Shown here one piece after another: positions 37,741 to 51,900 of a stretch of DNA of 64,000 bases. Every line of letters starts with the position of its first letter. Position 1 is the first letter of the stretch. The notes under the pieces are model-generated. The model saw only the letters and a program-made list of their open reading frames with translations. It was not told where the DNA came from and ran no database searches. The translations under genes and the position numbers were made by a program. Source of the DNA: Paramecium tetraurelia (lineage: Eukaryota > Ciliophora > Oligohymenophorea > Peniculida > Parameciidae); contig NW_001799044.1 in assembly GCF_000165425.1 (NCBI RefSeq), positions 123,205 to 187,204 of the forward strand. The letters run 5' to 3'.

Positions 37741-39350
37741 TCAAAATTATTGTTATTGTTATTATTATTGCTATTATTATTCTTATTATTCTTCTTATTA
37801 TTATTGCTATTAGTCAATCTTTTAAATATTATTATTTTAAGGTATCTGAATTTATTAATTTATTTCAATTTAGACTTCTTAATCTTATGGAATTTCTAAA
37901 CCTTATTAAATCTCTTATTGTAGAATATGATTTAATAACGGGAAATCTTAATCCACCAAAGCCAGATTCTACACTGTAAAATATCTAAACTTATTCAATA
38001 TAGCTACCTTCTTCCATAAAGTGGATAAAACATTGACCATAGTTAAGGAGTGTCATTAACCCAGCTCATTGGAAATAAAGGTACATAATAGGCTCTTGGT
38101 CTGTTAATTGTGGGTGTATATGGAGATCTCTCAGACCAATTTAAAGCAGGTATCTCAAATTTATTAATAAAATAACAAAACACTCCCAATTAGCCAAATA
38201 AACTAATGTATTGAGCCAGCTGATAGTGTCCAAATAAAGTAGAGCTCACATAATAGTAAAGAAAAAATCTGATGATGAAGCAATACTTAGGAACAAAATA
38301 TAAAGAAGATCTTGTTCTAAGAAAGTGTAAACTAAAATATTCGAAAGAAAACGCATGCCTAAAAATGTTTTATTATTATACTGGGTTATTTTATCTATTA
38401 AATAAATTGAATGTTGTTTCTTGAATAATAGTAAATTTACTTAAGCCCAAGTCAAACCAAATATCAGCAAAAACATATAAAGAGTTTATAAAAAGGAGTC
38501 AATAATTTGATTTTTCAATTTATTGTTGCTTGTTAAGATATTAAAATAATGATAAATCCAAGGATAGCTTCTTGCCAATATCTGCAATTCTTAATGATTC
38601 CTGCAAAATATTAACCCAACTATAATCATAACTTCAAAATAATACTGATAATTAAGGAAAACACAGGCATATAAATAAATAACATTTTGAAATAAATAGA
38701 AGCTGTTATACATTAAAAAAACAATCCTATAGTGCATTTACATATCCTCACAATTGTATTGTATATTATTTCCGAATATGTATTTGCATAATACTCTATT
38801 TTAATTTAAAAATATATACCTTCAAAGTAAGCCTTTTCCCAAATATAAGAAACGTTAGTTTACATATCCACTATCTATATCGAAGATCTATTCAGCTGTT
38901 GAATTAGATCGATCAAAAAAAAACACTCAATATTTGTTGTATATTATAAAATAGAATTCAAACCACTCCAATATTTATCTCCATCTATCATTATAGTTTT
39001 TTAAGAAAAATTGTATTTATTTAAAAACTCATCTTGCAATTGCAAAAGACTCTATGACTAAGCATATTTGAAAATCTAATTGAGATTTTCATTATTAGAA
39101 TTTGTAATGTTAAATTTGTACACAGTTTCATTATCAAAGTTAACTATCATCAATAACTAAGTGTACTTAAGTCTGTTTTGAGCTAAATTAACCCTATCGT
39201 ATACTAGTTTATGTGTAGCATTAATAAAGCACATAAACCTAAAATACTTAAAATTGGGAATATGAACGAACCCAATTTAACAAAAAATCTCACTAAAGTA
39301 AATGATAAAAAGAAGGAATGTGTTTGATAAATTTATTTCTCAAATTCCAT
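37741..39350 (-). CDS. Multi-pass membrane protein, tandem copy 2, with polyglutamine tail
   Basis: 494 residues after five introns (29, 24, 26, 23, 23 nt); spliced length divisible by 3. N-terminal MEFEKQIYQTHSFFLSFTLV, ectodomain, about six membrane segments, then FEIPALNWSERSPYTP, INRPRAYYVPLFPM, LWSMFYPLYGR and, after the last 23-nt intron, FTVQNLALVDQDFPLL. The conserved NLALVD shared with copy 1 shows the last splice is real: without it the gene would end at 37995. The tail is Gln-rich and ends in 22 codons with 19 Gln. Copy 1 ends soon after NLALVDD with no such tail. Divergent from the sensor gene at 39505 (154 bp between starts). Confidence 0.75.
37747..37812 (-). repeat. Polyglutamine tract written mainly in TAA/TAG
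   Basis: Seen on the plus strand as an ATT-type microsatellite. On the minus strand it is 22 codons of TAA, TAG and CAA with three GAA: 19 Gln and 3 Glu directly before Phe and TGA. In the standard code it would look like a cluster of stops. Confidence 0.8.
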
Positions 39351-39504
39351 CTTTTATTAATTAAAATTAAAATATATATAAATACATAGGTAATTATAAT
39401 TTGATTTAATTTCTTTTTTGCTCTGGATTAAGAATCTGCTATTAGTAATTCATATTAATTGATTATCAAATTTTACATTTACATTATTAATCTAAGTTAT
39501 TAAA

Positions 39505-41391
39505 ATGATTAGTTTGCCTTTCCATAAATGGAAACTGAATTTTTATGATCCTGACTTTGAAGCCGAGTTTGAAGCTCATTAAAACAAAATAAGGCTTATC
39601 TCATTTCAAATGTTAAACTTGTTGGTATCTATAGCAGCTCTTATTTGTTTGATAACGTTTGTCATTCAATAACAGCCAATTTAACTAATACTAATTATGA
39701 TTGGTGTCGTAGGAGGCTGTTTTTTCATGCTTTTAATAGGCAAGAAATTAGAGCCTTATCTACGGTAAATATTCTCATTTTATTTTGTTTGGAGCCAATC
39801 TACGAATATTTTAGTTGCCCTTAGTGGATTAGATATGTACTCCTTAATATTATTTTAGCCCTTTGTTTATATTCGGATTTAATACCTGTTGTTTTGCTAT
39901 TGGTACTATGCAATACAGCGACAACAGATTAAAAATAGTTTATACCATAGTTACTCCTTTTGTACTGCTAGGGGTTTTTGATAATTATAAAGCGGGCCAA
40001 ATGCATTTTATATTTTAAACAATAGCTTGTGTTGTTTGTATTGGGATATGGACATACATGCAGGAATATACAGCACGTTTAGCATTTTCACTGAATTTAA
40101 TCGCTAATAAATAAAAGTAAATTCAATCTTCATTTTAAGGGAGATCGTCAATCAATTTGTAAACGATGCTATGTTTGCTATCAGCGTAGATCCTAGAACA
40201 AGATAAATTATTTTAGAATTTTAAAACAAAAAGTTTGAAGAAAGCATGAATATCAAAGAAACAGAATAGATGAAGAATTTCCTTCGGTCTTCTTATATAG
40301 TAATAAAGAGCCAAGAGAGTCAGAAAAAGTTAGTAGAAAAAGGAGGTTAAAAAGGAATAAAATTAGAAGAGTTTTTATTTAAGAAAATAAAATCTGTTTT
40401 TTAGCCTATTTAATAGGATGTTGAAAATGAAGTTTAAATAATGTATCATAATTTAATAACTGATTAAATGATGGGAATGAAAATTCAGATAATGCAAATG
40501 AATTTTGGTAAGCCTATCTTAATTGGAATAATAAAATCTGAATAGGTAGAAAATTTAATCGGAGAGCATTAAAAATAAATAAAAGAACATTAATAATTAA
40601 TTCTTAATTTTTCAAGTTAAATCGTACAATAATAAGAAAATTTATACAAAGAAATAAAAAAAACTAAATAAGTAAATTTTCAAGAATATGAATAGACAAT
40701 GAGCTTAAAGTGTTTAAATTTATCAATAATAAATTACATTAGGAATTATATATTTTATTTTCAAAGAAATAAAATCTCTACTTAATTATAAACTTATGAA
40801 AGGTTTCAAATTTATGAATACTTAAATACTATTTAAAAATACTTTCGGACTCTCGCTTGCTATTATAAATTGAGTTTTAATATTTATAACTAAGTTGATA
40901 AAAATTGTCAAATAAACATCAACACCAAATATTTAACCTAGATCTTGATTAATGTCTTTGAACTGATTGCAAAATAATCCCTCTATATCAATAATGTCAC
41001 TCTAAAAATACTGGAAGAATTTACTTAATATGATCAAGTTCTAGAAACAAGAAGGAGAGTTGAGGATTCACAAAATGGTTCAAAGTAAATAATAGCTTTT
41101 AAATTAATTTAATTTTAATTCAACGTTGATAGCTCATAATAGCTATCCTTATCATATATCAATAATTTATAGATTAAAAAAGAAATTGAATGTGATGAAA
41201 ACTATATCATTCAAGAAGTTACAACTTGTTTACTTGATTGTCTCGGTCCAATCAATACAATACAAATAGATGAAAGTGAAAAATTAGAAAGTGGTAATTA
41301 TAGGAATAGGTTTTCTTTCAAAATATATTCTGATTAATCTTAATTAGAACCATCTTATTTGAAGGCAATCGATAAACCAATCGTTATTTGA
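39505..41391 (+). CDS. Membrane sensor with PAS-like and histidine-kinase-like (degenerate) region
   Basis: 613 residues after two introns (39837-39858 and 40117-40139). Six hydrophobic segments occupy residues 40-210 (QMLNLLVSIAALICLITF, IVYTIVTPFVLLGVFD, TIACVVCIGIWTYM). Next comes NQFVNDAMFAISVDPRTRQI, similar to the opening of a PAS domain in membrane hybrid kinases of ciliates, a coiled linker (IGEHQKQIKEHQQLILNFSS), and a C-terminal part where NTKYLTQILINVFELIAKQS sits like the N-box of a histidine kinase ATPase domain, lacking the typical Asn-Ala-Lys-Phe. A standard H-box is not obvious (IGEHQ may be a relic), so I read it as a degenerate sensor kinase rather than an active one. Cytosolic output unknown. 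Converges on the VPS13-like gene 87 bp away. Confidence 0.6.
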
Positions 41392-41478
41392 ATTTTTTGT
41401 ATGTATTAAATACAATTTTTTCGAAATTATTTAAAATAATTAAAAATAATAATATCATTTATTATAAAACCATATTCT

Positions 41479-44400
41479 TCAATATCGTTTTAGGAATTGT
41501 TTTGGTATATTTGAAGGATTAATTTTATCTAAGATTTAATTGCTTCTTTCATTAACGAATTTAAATGGAAAAGTTAGTGATTATAATCCAACTTTTTCTC
41601 CTCCTGCTATAATTACTTAGGAAGGAAGTTTTAAGGTTTTTAACAAGGCAAATACCAGTGAATTTGAAAATTCTTAAACCCCTTTTTTTCCTCCTTTAAC
41701 TAAACCTTCTTCAAATGGTCTTAGTAGTAAGCTTAAAGTTCCTTTAATTAAGTTTGTGACTGTTGAAAAGAATTCTAAACTATTTAATGCTCTACCAGCT
41801 ATCATTAATTTAGACCCTAAGCTTGTTTATAATTATGTTATGACACAATTAATTACATCCTCAGGAGTCCCTCTAATTTAAGAATTAATATATTTGATTG
41901 GTATTTGTAATTCTTAAAATGAACTAATTTTTAGTAACCGCTTTAAAAGATCGTCCATATAGAGTCCTTATGAGTCATATGAAAGATTAAAGCTTGTTTC
42001 AAAAATTTAAAGACTCTTCAACCAAATTTAAGTTGGTTTTTCGACAACGTTAAAAAATTGTATTTAATCTTCATAGAACGCTTTTTTTATCCAACTTTAA
42101 CTGTTTTAGAAATTAAAAATAAATGATAATAAAGCCCCTGATAGGCAAATTCTCATTGGAACAATTGCAATAGATGCTGTGTAGGCTTAATTTTCTAAGA
42201 TCAAAGCAACTTCTATTGGAAAGCAATCTGTGCAGAATGATTCTGTATCTGGACTCAATATGAGTTTAAATCTAGAATTTTAAATTTTATCCTCAATTTC
42301 AAAATGAGATTGAAATTTAATTCCTGTTTATCCTTTAGCATATAGCTCGATCTATAAATTTATATTTGTAAAGTTCAAAGTAACAGTGTCTAATACCTTT
42401 TCGTTAGGTTAATCTGCATATTTAACATGATTAAAGAGCTCATTCTCAAACTTAGTATTTTAACCTTAATCTGCATCAAAATAAAGTGGTAATTAGTAGA
42501 ATGTGCGTCCTTCTTCCAAATGCAAAAGCATTTTTCCTATATTGATTTTTATTTTATTATCCATTTTTTCTCCTTCTATAAGAGGTTTTGAAAAATCTTT
42601 TTAGATAAAATATTCATTTTTTGAAGCCTCAATAGGGATAGTTTATGGAATGTATGGTTGTAATTCTTCAATAATTTCCAAAATGGTTTAAATTATATCA
42701 AATCGAAAATTTCCCTTGATCAAATCTATTTATAGATTGTTTTCATAAAAGTTGAGTCTTTCAATAGATAGGAATTATGTGAACTAAAAGGCACTTAACT
42801 TGTTAAAGTAGCCTTCTAGAATTATTGGGCATTGAAATTCAAATCCATTTTACCTGCAAACATGCAGACTTAAATTTGATAATTACAATTTTTTCCTAAA
42901 AACCAAATCTTCGATTTTTATTAGAAGTCTGCTATTAGAAAACTCTTTTATAGTTTATAATCCTTTATTTGAGAGCTCTTCAACTTCATTAATCGGAAAA
43001 ATATCCAAGTATATGTTTTCAATAATGCTGAATTCAATTTCCATATCTTACTATTGTTAGTTCGATTACACAGTTTTTTGGTTCTTTTCTGAAGTCTATT
43101 AAAAGTGTTAGAGTATTGGGTTTAACTTTTTTATTGAGGTAAAATTGAAATCTGGAATTCTAATGCAAATATTTTGAGTTGTAATTTTCACCTTTTTACC
43201 AAGTTACAATTTAAATATAAAATTATCAAAATCCACTTTAATCGGTTTTGAATATATTTTTTTAGATCCTGCAGAAACCAAATGTCTTTTACCTTCTGTT
43301 GTGCATATACCGTATAGCATAATCTAGGCAGCAGAATATTTGTTGAATTATTATTGCGGTTGAATTCTATTATATTTTACTGAAGGACATTAGACATCTA
43401 TCACTAATATATTTTGAATGAGTAAAATTAATTGTTTAGACGAAATTAGAGTAACTTTGTCCAAGTCAAATTATATTAAATCCTTATTTGAATGATCTAA
43501 AACATTTATTGAGGATGACTCTATAGTTAACTAAATAAAAGTAATTGATTCTTCTATGATCTAGCGTTATGGTTTCTTTTTATTTATATTATTTTATTGT
43601 TCTTCTAGATACTAATTTAATTAGATTAACCAATATAATAGATCTTAAGTGATCCTAACGTCTACTAAAGGAAGTGATCCTCTAATCAGAGTCTCACTGT
43701 TTTATTATTTATGTTTAACAGAATCTTTTAATTCTTACTTGCCTTCTTTTTTTAAATCTTTCTTTTCTTAAAAGCTTATGTAAATTAATGGATGTATTTG
43801 CAAATCTTCAACTACATTCTAACCCACAGTAACTATGTTTTATCCAGAAAATTCAATCCAAATTGAAAAAAATGTGATGCAAATGAATTATAATGGTTCT
43901 TCATTTTTAGGAATTCCTTCAAAAGGTTCTAAAATTCCTAATTTATGAGGGAATTTTTTGACTGGTAATTATTTGAGTCTAATTTCTTTGACTCTAAATG
44001 AGATGGGTTTGTTGTTTATAAAATAATTAAAATTGACATATGGGATTTTTATATCGAATCCAAACATACATGGCTTTTTAACCTCTGATACTGGTAATTT
44101 CTAGACTTCACTTTGAGGTAGATATTATAAAAGTCTTAAGCATAATTCATGATTTAATGAACCTATAAAGTCTGATATCTACACATTTGCCATGTAAAAC
44201 TTCTCTCTGTTTTTGCCATGATATATTTGAACTGATAATTCCAATGCCTTATTTAATTTACATTATTCCTACAATTTATCAAATATATAAACTGCATATT
44301 CTTACTCAATCCTGCCACATTCTCCTAATCCCATCATTATCACAGGAGTAACATAAAATTAAAATTTTGGGTTATCCAAACAACTTTTAAACAATTCTTG

Positions 44401-45852
44401 ACTTTACATAATATTGTATCCATTATTTTAATCAGCTCGAACTCTGTGAGCTCCTATGCTTTAAATTTAAAAGTTAAAATTATCTTTATAATAGCTTCCC
44501 TAGATCTTAATGATTTCAATGAAGAAATGAGTTTCAAGGTCTTAGAAGAATCTCCCCTTTAATTTCGGGAAACATTGTGAATTTTCACATACAGCAATTC
44601 TAATACCATCAAACTAACATTTAAATGTTTCAACTTAATTCTTAACACTCTTTTTTCCAATATCTAATTGATCTTACGATGTATTAAAAATGCTTTAAGA
44701 AAACTCGATAAATTGTTTTTCTTGTTGTTAAGGAATAGGATGTTAGGCTAAGGACTACTATATGTTGTTGTTTAGAGTATCCATGTAGGATTAATTTGGA
44801 ATCATTCTGAATGGGGTATTCTTTTTTTTTGTCCAAAATTAACTTTATGAATTTAACAGTGAAACATCTGTTTTTTCTAATTTTTATTAATCTTCTTCAT
44901 CATCATCAAATTATACTAATGTTTCTCCTTTTAAATCTAGAATTATTCTGTTTAATTCATCAGTTAATGCTAAACATTTTTGAGCTGTGGATAGTATATT
45001 TTAAATTTGATTCGAATTTAGTACTACATCTAAAGTTGATATCTTTCCATCTACTTTTGTATTGACTCTACCACATGTAGTTTCCACAATCATCTCTAGC
45101 TTTAGCGCATTTTCTATTAGGGCAATCTATTCATTTTGCAATTGTAACTCAATCTAATCTATCCCAAAGCTTATAAAAAGCAAATTACTATTTCTTAAAT
45201 AGAAATATACTTTATATTTTGCTTCTGAAAATTAATGTTAGTATGATGAATATGGAATTCATATTGTTTTCCTCCCTCTGCTTATAAAACAATCTCAATG
45301 TTGTTTATGGTAATCGATGAATTACTCAATAAAGTATCTACCAATCCTAAAAATTGAATAAGACCTGTCTAAGGTCCCATAGATTTCTATAAATCTATAC
45401 TCTATTCGAATTCTGAATGTTTATAAACTTCTTCTCGTAACTGTGCCAATTAACTGAGTTTTTAGATTTCCTTCTCCTTCATCTCCTCAGTCTTATCTAA
45501 ATATTCCTTTAATTCATCTATATTGATCTCCTTCACAAGTGCAAAAACTAATCTCACTCCACTAGCCTCAAATTTTAAATTAGCAACTTTGATCTACTCT
45601 TTAGAATAAGTTTCATAAATTACTTATGTAAGCCTCTTCGAGCTTGAAAAGACTTTAACCAAGGAGTTAATTAATGAATGTTTTGTTTAGTTTCAGCATC
45701 TCTACTCCTTTTAATAATGTGCCCATATTGAGTTATTTTGGATCTTCAAGATAATCCCCTAAGAAATTATCGAGAAGTAGTTGAAAAGTGTCAGAGAAAC
45801 CATTAAGAAAATAATCAGAGACAGGCTTAAGCCACTCTTTGAATTTGTACAT
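41479..45852 (-). CDS. VPS13-like bridge-type lipid-transfer protein
   Basis: About 1,440 residues, several short introns (first a 25-nt one after EEAYI). The N-terminus MYKFKEWLKPVSDYFLNGF followed by KQLNMGTLLKGVEMLKLNK matches a chorein-type start (WL..., then a beta-strand pair). The C-terminus has GSKLMIAGRALNSLEFFSTV, NLIKGTLSLLLRPFEEGLVK and FPFKFVNERSNQIL, the amphipathic region typical of VPS13 ends (ATG2-like). Chorein proteins form hydrophobic grooves that move lipid between membranes at contact sites. At half the usual VPS13 size it may be a short paralogue or a related bridge protein. I read both ends and parts of the middle, not every codon. The plus-strand open frame seen at 41.5-42.3 kb is its antisense. 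Confidence 0.7.
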
Positions 45853-45965
45853 CCAAAAAAATTATATAATAAAAATCAAACAAGTTAGAATGTTTAAATG
45901 GCAAAAAGAACTCTGAAGCATTAAATATAATAAAAAGTATCTATTTCTTGATAAGAAAATACTCA

Positions 45966-48900
45966 TCAACCTTTGAGTTAATCGATTTTGTTACTAATTT
46001 ATACTAATTTATCATCTAGTGTCTACTTAAAATTAGAGAATTCCTAATGTTTCAATCAATATAGTTACCTCTTATTCTTCTTCTTCGTCAGGTATAGAGA
46101 GTGATTTATTTATTGGAAACCAATTGATACTCTCTCTTTTCAAATCTGAATCTACATAACTTTCAATCCCATTATAATCTGATTTCTTTTTATCTTATAA
46201 ATAGGAAATGTAAAAAATGTAATTCCAAACACAATGCTCATATTTAACATGAAATCTAAATCCCTTTTTGTGTTTGGCCTTCTTCTCTAAAGTACCACTA
46301 TCTATCCCACAAATCAAACAGTATCCTTTAATATCATTATCAAGTTCTTCAGCCTCCTCTCTCAACACCCCAAATGAATCTATGATGATACCAGTAATTA
46401 TTGAGTATAATAAACTAATAACAACAAAGACATAAACGAATTCCCAAAAGTTGAGGATACTATATCTATAATTTTCATCTGCATAGTCATCACTAGTTGC
46501 AATATAACCAACAGAACCACCATCCGTCTTGAATGTGGCATCCAATATGAATGAGAAACATTATAGAAAGTTTTAACAATACGGGTAATATTCTTCTGAA
46601 TAATAATAATAAACGATGAGAGAATAATAATATTACATTATTATATACAAGGATAGCACCAATAGTATCGATCCACTAGGTCTCCAAATTGCCTAATTTA
46701 TTAATTAATCATTTACATTCACAATTGATGTCAGAGTTGGGAATCGCCAAAATACATCCAAAAGTAATAAAGCCAAAACTACATTGTAATACAATCCAAT
46801 AAAGGCTAAAGTTGTAAATATTAAGAAGTAAATCATTTCATAGTCCAGGAGTATAATCCTATATAATGTTAAGGAATCTGTTATATTAAAATAAAGTCTT
46901 CGCCATTTATTCTATTCCAATAGAAATGAATCTGTCTTCTCTAAAACAAAGTCCTCTTGTAGCACTATACTTTGAGAATTATCCAAATATTTATATTTTA
47001 TTTCTCTCTTTCTAATTCTATTTATCTATTTATCAAATACAATCTCCTATGATTTAATTCTTAGATAAGGTAATTTTTTCACAATAAATATAAAAAAACA
47101 TAAGAATTGCAAAATTATTTATGTAATCGTTAATCCAAATAAAATATCTCCAAATATTTTCTCTAAATTTGTGTCACTTGAGAACAGGATCATTAGATTC
47201 TCTAACACTATTACTAAAAATATTATTTATTTCCATAATTTCTAATTGCTGGCCAACAAATTAATTATGAAATTCCTTTTATACAAAGCCTGAAATTTAT
47301 ATTCTGTTTTTAGTTTCTAAATTATATGAGATGAATTTGACAACACTGATTCAACTTTCCTTTATTAAGATAACCTATCAATATCAGATGCAAATTTCTC
47401 TTTAATTACATTATTAAGAGAAAAACAATGAGGCACAAGTGGAAACATCACTTTTTTTAGTTACTTTGATGATAACAATATTTCAATTGACCCTGTTCTA
47501 GTCGCAAAAAATCTCAAAGCTCGATAACCAAGTTTCTTTTATTAAGCTTCCTGTTCTTCTGGAGCTTTCTTTAATTTATATGGATTAAATATCTTGTCAC
47601 TCAACTGGGTACTTTCTTATAATTACTTAATATTTCTAAAAAGTAATAATTAAAACTTACTTTGTTAATTATGATGCTGAAAATATTGCCTTATAAAGAT
47701 TATAAAAGATAATAGATTTATATTTCTTTTTTTATATTTTTGTATTGTCTATTTATTCGTATATTCTCTCTAAAACATCCTAGTCTTTCATCTAATATAC
47801 TTAGGCCAAAAGATTAAATAAAGAAAACCCTATCTCTATGATAAATGAATCCCAAAAATCCTTTGCAGCTAACTCGGTAGTCACTTCCTATTCTACTTAG
47901 TACTACTAAGTGTTATCAACCTCTATTTAAACCTTGCTTTTTTATTGGTTTTTCTTCTTCTCTTTCTCTTATTCACTACTTTTTGTATCCTCCCCTAATA
48001 AATGAGAAAATACAAGATTAGTGTAATTCTTGCCTGTTTCATGTAAAATTTTATATTTTTCATATTGAATTGTAATATTATGAATTAGTATTTTCTCATT
48101 AATGAACATTGAAATTCTCTTTAAGATATCTGATTCATTTTATTCATTATCAGTTAATGACTCCAATGTTGTTGCACACCTATACTTGATTTCAGATAGC
48201 ATAGACAATCTATAATTAAGTGGATTGCTTTTTCTAAATGAAGTGACCAATTATTTACAATAAAGTGAAGATTTGATATAATATTATATAACTTCTTACT
48301 AAATAATTGTTTTATCTTGTTTATTATTATTCTTTTTTAATTACTCTAAGGTTTACAACCTCGATCGTATTTTATCTTAATTCTATTGAGCTTAATCTAT
48401 TTTATTGAATCTCTAATACAAACTTAAGAATTTAATTTAAGAGTCGTCAAATCCCAATAATTTAGCACATAATCTTAAAAATTAAGGTTAGCATAGTTTT
48501 TCTTAGTTTTGAGGACAAGGTCCTTAGATATTTTCTTTAAGGCAATCAAAACAGTTTAATATCAAAATATAATCGTCTTGACTTAAAGACTGAAAGGATT
48601 CCTAATTGAAAAAATTCAATAAAATATTCATCAGATGTTAGATGATGTCATAGTTCTAGGCAAATCCTTTTTATTCTCTAAAGAAATCCTAGAATGGTCT
48701 AAAATGATCCTCGGCTAATAGTTGAAGTAATTTCATTTACACTTGCAAAATACCTAATTTCATGACATTCTGTTTCTTTTCTAATCGATGGATTTCATTA
48801 AATTCATATGCAAAATACACTCTATTAATATCATGTAAGATTAGAGATCGTAATCGTAATGTTTCATCTTATTACTAATGTCTTTCAAAAATATTGGAGA

Positions 48901-51900
48901 ATATCCTTAACAACTAATTACTTTTAGTTTTCAATATTTCATGCATAAGTTTTTATTAAGCAAACTAATTAGCAGATTCAATCCCTCGAACTATTCTTAT
49001 TGAAGTCAATAAAAATTAATATAATAATATTTCTTTCTTTTTTTTATTTATTACTTGCAATTCTGATTATTGAACAATTTTTATTTTTTCATATTAATTA
49101 CAGAATTATATAAAGATTTCAAAGAACCCTTAATTAACAAGTAAATTCTATAAAGCCTTAAGAGCTTTGATTTGGAGTATCTACTCACTTTTAGAATGAT
49201 ACTTCCCTTTTTTATTCAATTCATAAACAAAAACAGTATAACTGTAATCCTCCCTAAGGTAGGTATGTATATCCAACAAGTGCCAAAGAAATTTTAATAT
49301 TTTTTTGATGAACTTATAATTTTTATTTAAATTTTTCATGCTAGATTATAAACAATTAATCAAAGGAGCAATAACCTTTGGAAAGTTTTCATTTATGATT
49401 TCAAAGTCTTCATTCATAAGTAATTATAGTTTGTAGATTTAAAAGTACATTTCAAAATTTTCAATAGCCAAGATACGTTCATTTAGGAATAAACTATTAA
49501 TTTATTTGTCTATAATTTTATTTTCTGATGTGTTCTTTAAGAGAACCAACTCATGAATTCTTTTATCATGTTTATATATTGGAGAACAATATGGATCTAG
49601 TACTTGATTGTTTAACTTTTCTCCAATTTAATCTAGGTCATAATGTTGAAATTCCAGTTTTCTTAGAAAGAGTATTTTCAATTGTTATGATTTTTCTATT
49701 AAAAAATGGCCCAACTCTAATATTTCCCATTTGGATAAATTAAGCTTCAAATACTCTTCTATTGATTTTAAAAATGAATCAACTTTGACTTTTAAATTAT
49801 TAAAAGGTTTTAATTTTACACTTTGACTCATATCATTTACAATGCTCTCAGCAAAAGCTTAAGAAGTACTCATTTGTCTTACAAAAGATTAAGATGCTCT
49901 GTTTCCGGTTTTAGATTATGCCTAATCTTCTATATTCTCTATTTGTTCTTATATTAGTTATGCTAAGTTAAGAAACAAGTTGAGTAAGAGTATGGCATAA
50001 TTATTAAAATACAGACAATCAAAGTTATGTTGTAATTCAAAGCAAACCATTTATTTTTAACATTCTGATAATTTATCTTTTTCCTTTTACTCAGTATCAC
50101 TCTCATTCTCTGATCCAGATTAAATTTATTAAAACAATTACTAATTAGCTTTCTACTTCTTTTGTAATTTAAATTAAAAACTGGAATTTATGTAATCATA
50201 TTTCTTTTGAATATCATTTGTAGATTTAATTTCATGATCTAGAACAACAACTTTATTTTCAAATACCTTCATTTCTTTCGCTATAAACTAAAAAATATTT
50301 TATTGGATTTCATCTTCATATTTAACAATATCCTTATAATTTAGTAATTCATTGAATAGTTTGATAAACTGGGTTTTTAAAATCGTATTTAATATGGCAA
50401 GGTTTAGATCTTCAAAGGTTGGTCTGAATATATCTTTTAATTAAATGCAATATTTAATTATCTATTATAAAGGAAAAACATCAGCTAGTACTTTACAACC
50501 TTGAGGATTAGAAAATTTGAGTAAATATAAAATAAACTGAATTCCTTATATTTAGAATATAAACGGAAGATTGCCAATTTATAATTACTTCTAAAAGGTT
50601 TAAAACTTGTTTTATGAAAGTATCTTCTCTAGAAGAGTATCTTAAAATCCTAATTGCTATTTAAATTTTTTTGAATTCTAAATTTGTTAAATAATTTCAA
50701 ACAAATTTCTTGTACTTGATACATTTTGTTGGATGACTAAAGATTGTAACACCTTTAACGATCCTAAATTTTAATTATCTAATAAGAGATAAATAATTCT
50801 GCTGCTTGCTGACTCAATATTTTCATATGATTCAGAGTATATTTCTTGAAGTAAATCATACTGTCCTAAATCGATACATTTTAAAAAGTCATCAAATTAA
50901 TTAAATTTGCTTAGAACTCTCAATTTATTGGAATGATTTCCAATGCATTGCTATTTTAGAATAATAAAAGATTATGTGCAAAATTACAGTATTTATTCCT
51001 CTTCATTGTTGAGCTCTAAATTATATCTGTTCTCATTGTTGCTTTTTATATATTTTTAAGTAATGAAATAACAAATTTGTTAGTAACTTTCAAGGAAATC
51101 AAGAAGAATATAATCAAAATTTAGTATTCTCAATATTTTTTATATGAGTAGTAAATTGTCTGAATTTATCAATTACTTATTTAGATTGATTAGTGAATTA
51201 ATGCAATTTTAATATAATTGATATTTTCCATCAGCACTCTCTAATTCTTTCAATTACAAAATCAATTATTTTATTAATTAGTAATACGACAATTCATTCT
51301 ATTTTTCCAAAAATAAACATTTTTATAATCTCTTTATAATATTTCGTTTAGGTTAATAAAGAGATTCCATCAAATTAAAAGCCTTTAATTATGTTTCACT
51401 CTAAGATTGTTTATGCTTTAGTAATAGAAAGGTATTCTCTTTTATCATTTCATAACGAGTATAATTATACTGTTATGAGAAGTCTAGATAATCAAATTCT
51501 TAAGATGATTTTATAATTGAAGTTAAAATTTTAGTCTCTTTTTATTGAAAATAGAGTTACAAAAAATCAATTAAAATAATGGACATTTAATTAAAAATTT
51601 CCTTTGATTCCTAAAATTGTTAATACTATTGAATCTACTCCTATGAGGGTTGATTTTATTCTAGTGATTGAGGTAATAAGGTATAGGCCTGAATCAACAA
51701 ATTGACATCAAAGTATTGTTCATGAAATTTCTTGTTTTAAGGTAGATTGAAAGTGTACAATTTATAGAACATCTAGAGGGTCTTGCAAACACTAAGACTG
51801 AGATTAATTTAGTTATCTTAAATTAAATTTAATTTAACAAGTTCCTAAGTAATAGTAAGTAATGTTTCAATAGCTTTAGTATCATTTATTGTGAATTATC

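Noticed and set aside
37739-37825. ATT microsatellite as a non-coding repeat
   Set aside because: It is in frame as polyglutamine once the last intron of copy 2 is removed, and the sequence just before it is conserved in copy 1.
41500-42300. Long plus-strand open frame containing PTFSPPAIITQEGSFKVF
   Set aside because: It is antisense to the VPS13-like C-terminus, which has recognisable family sequence on the minus strand.
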